Assembly: GCA_964564785.1 (NCBI GenBank)
Contig: CAZMCT010000098.1
Span: 1 to 15,501, forward strand
Length of the DNA: 15,501 nt
From: CAZMCT01 sp964564785
GTDB lineage: Bacteria > Planctomycetota > Phycisphaerae > UBA1845 > Fen-1342
Direction of reading: 5' to 3'
Shown here: piece after piece, positions 1 through 7,515 of the stretch
Layout: each line of letters starts with the position of its first letter
Position numbering within the stretch: position 1 is the stretch's first letter
Program-made: the position numbers and the translations under genes
Notes under the pieces: model-generated
Told to the model about the DNA's origin: nothing
The model's database searches: none
Seen by the model: the letters and a program-made list of their open reading frames with translations, nothing else

Positions 1-810
1 CGCTAAACCTTCTGCCTCGCTGGGTGAGGGTAAGGTGGGGGCCTGCGGCGGCGGTTCGCGCCCCAGCATCTTGGCCACCAGCGCCAGCCGCGGCAGCTCG
101 GCCGGGGTGTATTCCCCCACGAGCCGCCCGTTGCGCAGCACCGTGATCCGATCGGCGACCTCGTAGACCTGGTCGAGGAAGTGGGTGATGAAAATGATGC
201 CGAATCCCTCGCTCCGCAGGCGCCGCATGACCCGGAAGAGCTGTGCAACTTCGCCCGCGTCGAGCGAGCTGGTGGGCTCGTCGAGGATCAGCACGCGGGC
301 CTGGATGTCCAGCGCCCGGGCGAGCGCGACGAGCTGCTGAACGGCGATCGAGTAACTCGCCAACGGCTGGTTGACGTCGATCTTCAGCGCGAGCCGGGCG
401 AGGGCCTGCTCGGCTCCGCGGCGGATTGCGCCCCAGCGGATCGCGCCCCAGCGCGTCGGCTGGCGGCCGAGGTAGATGTTCTCCGCGACCGAGAGGTGCG
501 GGATGAGGTTCACTTCCTGATAGACGGCGCTGATGCCGAGCTGCTGCGCGTGCTGGGGCGAGCGCGGCTCGAGCGGCCGGCCGACGAGCGACATCGTGCC
601 CGCGTCGCGCGGGAAGACGCCGGTCAGGACCCTGATGAGCGTGCTCTTGCCCGCCCCGTTTTCGCCCAGCAGGGCGTGGACCTCCCCGGCCCGCAGCGTG
701 AAATCCACCGCGTCGAGAGCCCGCACGCCGGGAAAGACCTTGATGATGCCGCGCAACGCGAGCAGCGGGGCGGGGGCGTCAGCGGCAGGGGCGTGTGCGG
801 CCGGGGGCAT
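1..810 (-). CDS. Sugar ABC transporter ATP-binding protein, YtfR-like (3' end beyond window)
   Basis: ATPase subunit of a sugar importer, acting on the inner face of the cytoplasmic membrane. 270 residues are visible, starting at the ATG at 810, and the frame runs off the left edge. Only the first of the two ABC domains expected for this family (about 500 aa) is present. Walker A GENGAGKST is at residues 49-57, the Q-loop Gln at 98, a degenerate signature YSIAVQQ at 153-159, Walker B VLILDEPT at 173-180 and the switch His at 210. The run FLDQVYEVADRITVLRNG and the following ELPRLALVAKMLGRE closely resemble E. coli YtfR (galactofuranose importer) as I recall it, so a furanose substrate is likely. 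No clear Shine-Dalgarno precedes the start. The last visible residues (PPPQAPTLPSPSEAEG) look like linker. It follows two arabinofuranosidase genes on the same strand. Family call is firm; substrate is inferred. Confidence 0.93.
   Translation of the reverse strand, partial: MPPAAHAPAADAPAPLLALRGIIKVFPGVRALDAVDFTLRAGEVHALLGENGAGKSTLIRVLTGVFPRDAGTMSLVGRPLEPRSPQHAQQLGISAVYQEVNLIPHLSVAENIYLGRQPTRWGAIRWGAIRRGAEQALARLALKIDVNQPLASYSIAVQQLVALARALDIQARVLILDEPTSSLDAGEVAQLFRVMRRLRSEGFGIIFITHFLDQVYEVADRITVLRNGRLVGEYTPAELPRLALVAKMLGREPPPQAPTLPSPSEAEGLA
424..453. repeat. 15-bp in-frame tandem duplication inside the ABC ATPase
   Basis: Two adjacent 15-bp units (424-438 and 439-453) differ at one base and encode WGAIRWGAIR at residues 121-130. 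The duplication lies in the helical region between the Q-loop and the signature motif and keeps the frame. Confidence 0.85.
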
Positions 811-861
811 TCGTGGAGAATCTACCGCATACGGCCTTTGCCGACAGCGTCTCGAATGCGT

Positions 862-992
862 GTCATGCCGAACGCCGCTTCGCGGTGCGGAGGAATCTGG
901 CCTCGGCCGGCGAATCGTCTGCACGGCGGTGCGATAGCCCGGCCGAAGGCAGATTCCTCGTCGATCGCCGCGGCGAACTCGCTCGGAATGAC
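862..992. repeat. Paired inverted copies of the GTCATTCC/GGAAT dispersed repeat
   Basis: One copy reads rightward from 862 (GTCATGCCGAACG ... GAGGAATCTGGCC, to about 902). A second copy in the opposite orientation spans 951-992 (AGATTCCTCGTCGATCGCC ... CTCGGAATGAC). Between them the sequence also pairs (CCTCGGCCGG at 900-909 region against CCCGGCCGAAGG at about 938-949), so the unit can form one long imperfect hairpin. Similar copies lie near 3012-3206, 6059-6094 and 11308-11348. The unit fills most of the gap between the ABC ATPase start and the upstream hydrolase gene. Confidence 0.8.
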
Positions 993-1007
993 GGTGCGCG
1001 GGAGGTG

Positions 1008-1080
1008 ACGGCCGGGGCGGAGCCCGGCTACTGCACCGCCGGGGGCGGCGGTGCCACAACGGCCGGGGCGGAGCCCGGCT
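1008..1080. repeat. 22-bp direct repeat, each copy a small GC hairpin
   Basis: The same 22 bases occur at 1008-1029 and 1059-1080 (period 51). Each contains GCCGGG and CCCGGC arms (read on the minus strand) around a 6-base loop. The second copy is further bracketed by GTGCCA (1051-1056) and TGGCAC (1086-1091). They sit directly after the stop codon of the minus-strand hydrolase, so they could act as a 3'-end structure or attenuator, but there is no T-run. A dispersed palindromic repeat is the other reading. Confidence 0.7.
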
Positions 1081-1081
1081 G

Positions 1082-3016
1082 CTATTGGCACGGGAGCCAG
1101 ACCGCCATCTCGCCGCGCTCGCGGTGCGCCCACGCATAGTACGGGATCAGTGTCAGCTCGGTCGAAATCGGCACGCTGCCGCCTGCGGAACCGCCCGCGT
1201 CCGGTCGCCGTTCGGCCCGACCGCGAAGAACTGTCACGCCGCCCAGCAACTCCGGCCTGGATACCGGCTCGAGCACCACGCCATCGGCCAGAACCAGATC
1301 GCTCAGCCGGCCGCCGTTGTCGACCGCTTCCGCGCAGTACACGAGCGGCCCGCGTTCGAGCGCCACGCGGCCGGCGCACGACGCGATCTGTGGATGAGCC
1401 CGCACGCGGTTGACCGGCATCGGCAGCGTGAGCTCGACCACATCACCGGCCTGCCACGGTCGCCGCAGCTCGACGTACCCGCGCTCGGGCGCCACGCGCA
1501 GCCGCTGGCCGTTGAGCTGCACGACCGGCGGGTCGGTGGCCGGGGCCACATGCGCGTACAGGTCGCTCGGCACCGGCTTGCCCGTGGCCCAGCCCGGCAC
1601 GCGGATGCGCAGCGCGAACTCGACCGGCCGCTCGGGCTGCACGCGGATCGTGACCCGGCCGTCCCACGGATATCGCGTCTGCTGCTCGAGCGTGACCTTC
1701 GCCCCGGCGACATCGAGCTGCGTCCGGCTCGGCACGAACAGGTTCACGAAGACCATCCCGTCCGCCTGCGCGTACACGTACCCCGGCACCGATTGCAGGA
1801 AGCGGGCCACGTTCGGCGGGCAGCAGGCGCACGCGAACCACGCCTGCCGCTCGTGCCGGCCGTCCGACGCCAGCGGGTTGACATAGAAGAAGCGGTCGCC
1901 CGTGAGACTCACGCCCGCCAGCATGCCGTTGTACAGCGTGCGCTCCAGCACGTCGATGTACTTACCGTCGCCGTGCCGCAGGAACATCCGCTGGTTCCAC
2001 AGACAGCTCGCGATGGCCGCGCACGTCTCGCAGTAGGCCTCCTGGTTCGGCAGCTCGTAGTCCGCGCCAAACGCCTCGCCTCCGTGCCGCGCGCCGATTC
2101 CCCCCGTGACGTACAACCGCTGGCCGACCATGTTTTCCCAGATGCGGTCGATCGCGGCCGCGTAGGCCGTGTCGCCGGTAAGTGCCGCGACGTCCGCCAT
2201 CGCGCTGTACAGGTACACCGCCCGCACGGCGTGGCCGATCGCGTGCGACTGCTCGGTCACCGGGATGTGGTCCTGCGCGTACTCCTCATAGCTCGGCCGG
2301 CGGTCGTGATTGCGGCCGCGGGCGTCGAGAAAGAACTTCGCCAGCTTCAGGTAGCGTTCCTCGCCCGTCACGCGGTAGAGCTTGACCAGGCCGATCTCGA
2401 TCTCCTCGTGCCCGGGAGGATCGACGCGCTTTCCGGGGCCGAACTCGCGGTCGACGTGGTCCGCGGACTTGAGCGCGACCTCCAGCAAGCTCCGCTTGCC
2501 CGTGGCGAGAAAGTGCGCGACGGCCGCCTCGTACAAATGGCCGACGTTGTAGAGCTCGTGGCTCCAGCGGAGATTGCAGTAGCGCTGTGGGCCGCTCATC
2601 TCGGGCGGGTTGGCCGGGTCGGTCGTCCGGGCGGCGTAGAGATAGCCGTCGGGCTCCTGGGTGGCCGCGACCTTCGCAATCAGCTCATCCAGGTACTTGT
2701 CGAGCTCCGGGTCCGGGCGCAGCGCCAGCGCGTACGCAGCGCCCTCCATGACCTTGAACACGTCCGAGTCGTTGAACGCGTAGCCCTGATAAGGTGGCGG
2801 CAGCTTGTGCGCGGCGCGGAGGAAGTTGTCGATGCGGCCGGTCTGCTCGCACTGGCGGAAGTTGTGCGGAATGGTCGCCGTCCGCCCCGCCTCCAGCCGC
2901 GGCAGCCAGAAGCCGTCGGTGACCTGCACGGCCGTGAACGGCACGGGCTGGATCGGGTAATCACGCGGGGGGGCAGCGAGGGCGGTCATGGTCAGGAGGG
3001 TTCCAAATCCTGTCAT
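1082..3016 (-). CDS. Beta-L-arabinofuranosidase, glycoside hydrolase family 127 (DUF1680)
   Basis: Predicted secreted retaining hydrolase that removes beta-L-arabinofuranose residues from plant-type glycans. About 644 aa from the ATG at 3016, near the length of characterised GH127 enzymes such as Bifidobacterium HypBA1. Catalytic landmarks, numbered from that start, are GGEAFG (Glu314), YCETC (Glu330, Cys332) and ACACCPPN (Cys398-Cys399). These match the HypBA1 acid/base Glu, the zinc-binding Glu-x-Cys and the nucleophile Cys/zinc Cys pair, including the 16-residue spacing between the two Glu. SHELYNVGHL lies upstream. The start is uncertain: the frame stays open to 3139, but that part is dispersed repeat plus a GIY-YIG-like scrap. 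ATGs exist at 3016 (inside a repeat copy) and 2989, neither with a good Shine-Dalgarno. Residues MTGFGTLLTMTALAA form a short weak signal peptide. It lies downstream of a second GH127-like gene. GH146 is an alternative family label. Confidence 0.92.
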   Translation of the reverse strand: MTGFGTLLTMTALAAPPRDYPIQPVPFTAVQVTDGFWLPRLEAGRTATIPHNFRQCEQTGRIDNFLRAAHKLPPPYQGYAFNDSDVFKVMEGAAYALALRPDPELDKYLDELIAKVAATQEPDGYLYAARTTDPANPPEMSGPQRYCNLRWSHELYNVGHLYEAAVAHFLATGKRSLLEVALKSADHVDREFGPGKRVDPPGHEEIEIGLVKLYRVTGEERYLKLAKFFLDARGRNHDRRPSYEEYAQDHIPVTEQSHAIGHAVRAVYLYSAMADVAALTGDTAYAAAIDRIWENMVGQRLYVTGGIGARHGGEAFGADYELPNQEAYCETCAAIASCLWNQRMFLRHGDGKYIDVLERTLYNGMLAGVSLTGDRFFYVNPLASDGRHERQAWFACACCPPNVARFLQSVPGYVYAQADGMVFVNLFVPSRTQLDVAGAKVTLEQQTRYPWDGRVTIRVQPERPVEFALRIRVPGWATGKPVPSDLYAHVAPATDPPVVQLNGQRLRVAPERGYVELRRPWQAGDVVELTLPMPVNRVRAHPQIASCAGRVALERGPLVYCAEAVDNGGRLSDLVLADGVVLEPVSRPELLGGVTVLRGRAERRPDAGGSAGGSVPISTELTLIPYYAWAHRERGEMAVWLPCQ

Positions 3017-3206
3017 TCCAAGCGAGCGCAGAGCACCGTTATTCCGAAGGGGTTGCCGTGGCGACCGACGAGGAGTCCGGCGCCGAACGGTGTCATTCCG
3101 CGGTTGGTTGGTCAGCATGTACACGTAATATGTGCGCACCGGAGGCGTATTCTACTTCGCGGCCAGATTCCTCGTCGATCGCCACGGCGACCTCCTCGGA
3201 ATGACA
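3012..3206. repeat. Cluster of GTCATTCC/GGAAT dispersed repeats, inverted pair
   Basis: A partial copy begins at 3012 (GTCATTCCAAGCGAGCGCAG), a nearly full but diverged copy spans 3038-3081 (GTTATTCCGAAGG ... GACGAGGAGTCCGG), and a third fragment starts at about 3092 (GTCATTCCGCGG). A well-kept copy in the opposite orientation lies at 3162-3206. Together they form an inverted arrangement of about 195 bp over the 5' end of the GH127 gene. Each copy carries an inner palindrome like TCGCCGTGGCGA. Confidence 0.8.
3095..3139 (-). pseudogene. Possible N-terminal remnant of a GIY-YIG nuclease-like gene
   Basis: On the minus strand, 15 codons from the ATG at 3139 read MRTYYVYMLTNQPRN. This resembles the conserved start of small GIY-YIG (UPF0213/YhbQ-type) proteins, which begin with YYVYILTN-like sequence followed by LYIGVT. 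The expected LYxGVT continuation is absent because the frame enters dispersed repeat sequence. It is probably a scrap left by repeat insertion or deletion. It happens to be in frame with the GH127 gene and would be wrongly fused to it by automatic start calling. Confidence 0.4.
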
Positions 3207-3281
3207 GCGCCCGGGCGCTTGTCGGTCGCCCGCGCCTCCTGCCCCCGCGCGTCCTGGCCCCTGCGCCCGCTCGCGCGGCGC

Positions 3282-5768
3282 CTACTCCACCCGCCATTCC
3301 AAGATGCCGCCGGAGTACTGGTCCTGGAGCTGCACCTCCAGCCGCAGGCCGCGGGTCGTCACCGGTTTGAATCGCACTTCGTTGAAGCGGTCGGCCGCGA
3401 CGCCGTATCCGCCGCCGACGAGCTCGACCGCCTGCCACTCGCCCTCGCCGGTCATCGCGCGCGCCGGCACCTGGTACAGAATCCGCCAACGGGCGGGCAC
3501 GCGGCATTCGCCCTGGCCGGTGTCGTCGAACCAGTACACCGCGGCCGCCGAAACCGCCCGCGGGGTTTCGAACGTGTATTGCACCCACTCGGTCGTGCCC
3601 TTGTGGTCCCACCACGTGAACCGGGGGATGGTGTGGTCGTTCGAGCTGCTCGGCAGCTTGCCGTCGTTGAGCGCGCAGACGTTATCGAAATAGTGCGAGG
3701 CCAACGGCGGCTCGCGATAAACCCACTCGTGCGCGTTCGGGCCGGTACTGACCGTCGGAATCGATGCAATCCGCAGCCGCGCGCAGCCCATCGGCACCAG
3801 CGTGACCGTCTCTTCCGGCTCGCTCGACTTCGCCGGGCTGGTTTGCAGGTTGCCGACGAGATTCACCTGGGGGTCCAGCTTCCACGCCGTGATCCTGCGG
3901 GCCTTCGCCCGGAGCTCGAGCGGCGCCGCCTCGAGCGCGAAGGGCTGACTGCGTCCGTCCCACGGGCGGCGCACCAGCTCGAACGACCGCTCCGGGCTCT
4001 TCCCGTCCACAATGAGGCCGTAATTCCATGGCGTCGTCGGGTGCACCTCATACGCCGGCCAGGCGTCCGTCCCGCCGTAGCGCACGTACGCCTCGCCGAT
4101 CTTCAACGCATACGTCAGCGGCCCGCGATCGACCGAGACACAGTTGTCCTGCGTCTCCCACGTCCGCAGCTTCACCTGCATCGGCAGGCGCAACTCCAAC
4201 GTGTCGCCGTCTTTCCATTCGCGGCCGATCCTGACGTAGCCCGGTGCGCCGCCCCCCGACGCCGGGAGCGCCTGGTCATTGATCCGGATCTCCGGCGCCC
4301 CCGACCAGCCCGGCACGCGCAAAAGCAGCGGGAAGCTCGTCGCGCGCGGGCTGTGGATTGTCAGCTTCACCGTCTCATCGAACGGATATCGCGTCTCCTC
4401 GACGATCCGCACCTGCACCCCGCCTGCCACCTTCGCCCGCACCTCGCACGGCGCGTACATCACCGCCGCCAGCCCATCCCCGGCCGTCGCCAGCCACAGG
4501 TGTTCCGCGAAATACGGCCAGGCGTGGGCCACGTTGTGCTGGCAGCAGCGGTACGCGTGCGGGTTGTACGACAGCATCTCGCCGCCGTTCTCGATGCCCG
4601 GGGCGTGGTTCTTGCTGTCGGCCAGCACCATGTTCGGGCACGTCAGGTAGCGCAGCCCCTTGAGGTCGGCCGTCATCGAAGCGGGCAGCGAGTTGAACGC
4701 GACATCCTCGCAGCGGTCGGCCCAGCGCGGGTCGCCGTCGATCTTCAGCAGCATCTCGTACGACAGCATCAGCTCGGCCCAGGTGCACGTCTCCGTACCC
4801 TGCCGCGGCCCGCTGTAGCCCGGCCGGCAGTTCTCGTCCGCGCCGTAGCCGCCGCCGGGGACCTGCCCGAACTGCCCCCAGATCTCGTCGATCCGCTCCC
4901 AGACGGCGCGGTGGTGCTTCTCGTCCTTCGACTGCTGCCAGTACACGGCCGGGCCGCGGAAGGCCTGCGCGATGTTCACCCCGTGCCAGTTGGCGACTTT
5001 CTCCGACCACGGGGCCGTGCGGCGATGGATCTTGTGGCCCAGGTCCAGCAGCCACGGCTCCCCGGTGCGGTTGTAAAGCCAGTAGACGCTGGCGAGGTTG
5101 TCCGCCGCCCGCTGCTGCTGCCAGAACGGCACGAGGAAGTCGGCCTCGGGCACCTGCTCGAGCTGCCAGCGGAAGTACTTCGCCATGAACACGAGCACCC
5201 GCCGGTCCGGCCGACCCAGGTGCTCGGTGTACTCGTAGTATGACTGGAGCGCGTTGAGCATGATCATGTGCGGCCAGAGGTCCGGCTTGCCCTTCAGGCT
5301 GGTCTTGTTCGTGTCCGGGCCGAAATAGCCGCTCTCTTCCTGGCTCGCCAGCGCGCCCTCGATCCAGACCTTCGACTCCGCGATGATCCGCTCGTCGCCG
5401 AGCACGTAGCCGAGGTCGCCGAAGCCCTTGAGCCAATAGGGCACCTCTTCCCAGCCGTGGCCACCCTCACCGGTCGGGCTGAGCCAGCCGTTGCCGTCCT
5501 TCTTGAGGAACTCGCTGAGCTCGGCGAGCCGGCCGGAAAAGCCGTCGGCTTCGAGTTCGAGCTGGGTGCGGAGCCAGCCCTGCGGGATGACCGCGCCGAT
5601 CGGCAGCTTCACCAGGGGACTGGGCGTAAGCGGGTCGCGGTTGCCGACGTAGAGAGAATTGGCCGGACTGGTGGGAGGCAGATCGACCGGCACGATGTGC
5701 TCCTCTGCGAGAGTCGAGACAAACAGACCCGCGCCCAGCACGACGTGGGCGAGCCGAATGGGGGTCAT
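3282..5768 (-). CDS. Secreted GH127-like (DUF1680) glycoside hydrolase with C-terminal discoidin-like domain
   Basis: Predicted exported arabinofuranosidase-type hydrolase, 828 aa from the ATG at 5768. That start is preceded by GAGGAG with 8-base spacing and opens a signal peptide (MTPIRLAHVVLGAGLFVSTLA). The frame is open further upstream to 6041, but that part translates minisatellite (Pro/Arg/Ala-rich) and is not protein-like. The core keeps the GH127 catalytic pattern: Glu312 in GADENC, GTETC with Glu326 and Cys328, and YRCCQHN with Cys408-Cys409, equivalent to the acid/base Glu, zinc Glu/Cys and nucleophile Cys pair. The last roughly 170 residues (WVQYTFETPRAVSAAAVYWF ... GLRLEVQLQ) look like an F5/8 type C (discoidin) fold, common as a carbohydrate-binding appendage. 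It diverges strongly from the neighbouring GH127 gene, so the two probably cut different linkages. Exact substrate cannot be read from the sequence. Confidence 0.9.
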   Translation of the reverse strand: MTPIRLAHVVLGAGLFVSTLAEEHIVPVDLPPTSPANSLYVGNRDPLTPSPLVKLPIGAVIPQGWLRTQLELEADGFSGRLAELSEFLKKDGNGWLSPTGEGGHGWEEVPYWLKGFGDLGYVLGDERIIAESKVWIEGALASQEESGYFGPDTNKTSLKGKPDLWPHMIMLNALQSYYEYTEHLGRPDRRVLVFMAKYFRWQLEQVPEADFLVPFWQQQRAADNLASVYWLYNRTGEPWLLDLGHKIHRRTAPWSEKVANWHGVNIAQAFRGPAVYWQQSKDEKHHRAVWERIDEIWGQFGQVPGGGYGADENCRPGYSGPRQGTETCTWAELMLSYEMLLKIDGDPRWADRCEDVAFNSLPASMTADLKGLRYLTCPNMVLADSKNHAPGIENGGEMLSYNPHAYRCCQHNVAHAWPYFAEHLWLATAGDGLAAVMYAPCEVRAKVAGGVQVRIVEETRYPFDETVKLTIHSPRATSFPLLLRVPGWSGAPEIRINDQALPASGGGAPGYVRIGREWKDGDTLELRLPMQVKLRTWETQDNCVSVDRGPLTYALKIGEAYVRYGGTDAWPAYEVHPTTPWNYGLIVDGKSPERSFELVRRPWDGRSQPFALEAAPLELRAKARRITAWKLDPQVNLVGNLQTSPAKSSEPEETVTLVPMGCARLRIASIPTVSTGPNAHEWVYREPPLASHYFDNVCALNDGKLPSSSNDHTIPRFTWWDHKGTTEWVQYTFETPRAVSAAAVYWFDDTGQGECRVPARWRILYQVPARAMTGEGEWQAVELVGGGYGVAADRFNEVRFKPVTTRGLRLEVQLQDQYSGGILEWRVE

Positions 5769-5776
5769 GGATAGGG

Positions 5777-5782
5777 CTCCTC
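5777..5782 (-). promoter_or_regulatory. Shine-Dalgarno of the large GH127-like gene
   Basis: GAGGAG on the minus strand, 8 bases before the ATG at 5768. It fixes this start rather than the longer open frame reaching 6041. Confidence 0.75.
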
Positions 5783-5873
5783 GGGGTCTGCCGGGTCGGC
5801 AGGCGCCTTTTCCCGCCCGCGTCCGCGGCGCAATGAAACGTATCATGGCAGGGAAATGGTGGATGTCAACCAG

Positions 5874-5930
5874 AGGGGGGAACAGGGAACGGGGAACAGG
5901 GAACAGGGAACAAGGAACAGGGATCGAGGG
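5874..5930. repeat. 7-bp minisatellite (GGGAACA)n
   Basis: About seven imperfect units of GGGAACA in tandem, ending in GGGATCGA and GGGATCAA variants. It lies about 110 bp upstream of the start codon of the minus-strand GH127-like gene, in its presumed leader or promoter zone. Confidence 0.85.
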
Positions 5931-5971
5931 ATCAAGGGCGCGGCGCGCGAGCGCGCAGGGTGCGAAGGCGC

Positions 5972-6029
5972 GGGGCGCTGGGGCGCGGGGCGCTGGGGCG
6001 CGAGGCACGGGGCACGAGGCACGGGGCGC
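5972..6029. repeat. Minisatellites of 15-bp and 14-bp units
   Basis: Two exact tandem copies of GGGGCGCTGGGGCGC (5972-5986 and 5987-6001) are followed at once by two copies of GAGGCACGGGGC(A/G)C (6002-6015 and 6016-6029, one difference). The stretch is extremely G-rich on the plus strand. With the 7-bp array to its left it fills most of the 455-bp gap between the GH127-like gene and the PEP-CTERM gene. Confidence 0.85.
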
Positions 6030-6058
6030 GAGGGCCCTCAAGGAAACGCCCCAGCGCT

Positions 6059-6094
6059 GTCATTCCGAGAAGCGCAGCGACGAGGAATCTGGCC
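6059..6094 (+). repeat. Single copy of the GTCATTCC/GGAAT dispersed repeat
   Basis: GTCATTCCGAGAAGCGCAGC followed by GACGAGGAATCTGGCC. It has the same ends as the copies near 862-992 and 3038-3206 but a shorter centre. No opposite-orientation partner was seen nearby. Confidence 0.75.
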
Positions 6095-6154
6095 TCGGAC
6101 TGAGCAACCCCGCCCCTCGCCGGGCCGCCCCACGCTCCGTCCCGGGCGCAACGC

Positions 6155-6185
6155 AAGGCCCCCGCCCGTGGCGGGCGGGGGCCTT
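6155..6185 (-). terminator. Strong hairpin terminator of the PEP-CTERM gene
   Basis: A perfect 13-bp stem, AAGGCCCCCGCCC (6155-6167) with GGGCGGGGGCCTT (6173-6185), and loop GTGGC. It begins about 40 bases after the stop codon of the minus-strand PEP-CTERM gene. No extended T-run follows on the minus strand, so efficiency is uncertain, but position and stem strength fit a transcript end. Confidence 0.65.
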
Positions 6186-6223
6186 GATGCGCCGTCCCTT
6201 ACGTCCGGCTGGCAGCCCGCCCC

Positions 6224-7483
6224 TTACCTGCGCCGCAGCGCCAGCGCCAGCAGGCCCAGCACGAGCGTGGCCGGCTCAGGGATCGCGAGGATTGCCTCGA
6301 ATTCCGTCCCGCCGCCAACGGCCGTGAGGTCGACTTCCACATACACGAGCCCGTCCTCGGCCAGCGAGAGCCCGGGACCAATAGCCGTGCTGGCATTGAA
6401 GTCGGCCACGGCCCAATCACCGATGCCGTCGCCGTCGACGTCGATCTCGTCGCCGACGGCCAGCAGCCGGGCGGCGGTCGCCAGGTTCGAACCGTCGCCG
6501 AGGAACAGCGTCTCGCCAAGGGCGCCGCTACTCGGGCCCCAGATGAACGCGACCTGATCGAGGTTGTTGATGCTGGCCGCGCGGACCCCGCCGCTGCCCA
6601 GGATCACGCCGTCGACCGTGTCGCCTTCGCGCAGCGCGATCGTGCTGTTGTATGCGAGATACTCGTCCGTCGCGATCGCGCCGTCCGTGTCGCCCGAGAA
6701 GACGTAATTACCGTTGATGTTGATCGACGGCGTGTCAAACGTGGACCAGTTGTCGCCTTGGCCGGTTGGGTTGCCCTCCTGGGCGACAAACCCGCCGTCA
6801 ACGTACACGTGCTCGTTGGCGGCCACGTTCATGTCCAGAATGTGGATGTGGTGCATGCCGTCGTCGGAGAGCCAATAATCAAAATTGCTGGCCGAGGTCT
6901 TGACTGTCTTACCCTCGATCACGTCCCCACCGCCCAGAATGCGGGTGATCGAGTTGGGGTTGGTCGGGTCGCCCGCCTTGAACAGGTGGCGGTTGCTGGT
7001 CGACCCGTTCGGCGTCGTCGCTGTGCCACCGATCCAGTAGGCCGAGCCGTCGGGCATCATGATCGGCCGGCTGTTGAAGCTGCTGTACAGCCCCGGCAGG
7101 CTGGGGATCGGGTCGGTCTTCTTCAGCAGCACCCCGCCGTGCGTGTAAACCGCGTCATTCCCATCGACCGACGGACTGTAGATGAATCCGCCCGTGTTGG
7201 ACACCCCCATCGTGCTCTCACCGCCCGTCAGAACCAGCGGCAGGGCCTGGCTCGAGTAGAACACCGGCCCCGTGTTCCACCAGATGAACCGCTCGCTGTT
7301 GTCGAGCGAACCGACGAATCCCACCCGGCCGTTGCCGTCCGTGAACGGTGCCTCGACGCCGCTGACCACAGCCGGCCCCAGCGCCTGGCCCTCGTTGACG
7401 ATCAGCGTCACCGGTACCACCTCGGCGCTGGCGGTCCATGCTCCCGCCAGACCAAGCACCATTGCCCATCGCGAAATCCGCAT
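6224..7483 (-). CDS. PEP-CTERM sorting domain protein of unknown function
   Basis: Predicted exported protein of 419 aa. The start at 7483 has GAGGAGG six bases upstream and gives a clean signal peptide (MRISRWAMVLGLAGAWTASA). An in-frame ATG at 7489 is too close to the Shine-Dalgarno. The C-terminus IPEPATLVLGLLALALRRR is a classic PEP-CTERM signal: PEP at residues 402-404, a hydrophobic stretch and a final Arg run, expected to be processed by an exosortase of the EpsH/XrtA kind. No exosortase gene is in the window. The body is rich in Gly, Ser, Thr, Asp and Asn with beta-type repeats (IWWNTGPVFYSS, FIYSPSVDGNDAVY, YVFSGDTDG), suggesting a beta-propeller or beta-helix-like surface protein. 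IDVDGDGIGDW near residue 360 resembles a calcium-binding loop of the dockerin or FG-GAP sort. I do not recognise a catalytic domain. It lies upstream of the hydrolase genes but is separated by a terminator and repeats. Confidence 0.88.
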   Translation of the reverse strand: MRISRWAMVLGLAGAWTASAEVVPVTLIVNEGQALGPAVVSGVEAPFTDGNGRVGFVGSLDNSERFIWWNTGPVFYSSQALPLVLTGGESTMGVSNTGGFIYSPSVDGNDAVYTHGGVLLKKTDPIPSLPGLYSSFNSRPIMMPDGSAYWIGGTATTPNGSTSNRHLFKAGDPTNPNSITRILGGGDVIEGKTVKTSASNFDYWLSDDGMHHIHILDMNVAANEHVYVDGGFVAQEGNPTGQGDNWSTFDTPSININGNYVFSGDTDGAIATDEYLAYNSTIALREGDTVDGVILGSGGVRAASINNLDQVAFIWGPSSGALGETLFLGDGSNLATAARLLAVGDEIDVDGDGIGDWAVADFNASTAIGPGLSLAEDGLVYVEVDLTAVGGGTEFEAILAIPEPATLVLGLLALALRRR

Positions 7484-7489
7484 CTCCAT

Positions 7490-7496
7490 CCTCCTC
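7490..7496 (-). promoter_or_regulatory. Shine-Dalgarno of the PEP-CTERM gene
   Basis: GAGGAGG on the minus strand, six bases before the ATG at 7483. It excludes the adjacent ATG at 7489 and the much longer open frame reaching 7582. Confidence 0.8.
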
Positions 7497-7515
7497 GATT
7501 GTGTGCACCGCTCCG

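Noticed and set aside
1085..3370. A 761-codon plus-strand open frame over the GH127 gene
   Set aside because: It is antisense to a gene with clear catalytic motifs; its translation is Arg/Ala/Val/Leu-rich low-information sequence typical of the opposite strand in GC-rich genomes.
3132..5243. A 703-codon plus-strand open frame over the second GH127-like gene
   Set aside because: Same reason: shadow of a gene with signal peptide, ribosome-binding site and catalytic residues.
5769..6041. Upstream extension of the 828-aa hydrolase to 6041
   Set aside because: The added residues translate minisatellite (PRAPAPRAPAPRAF and similar), and the ATG at 5768 has a good Shine-Dalgarno and signal peptide.
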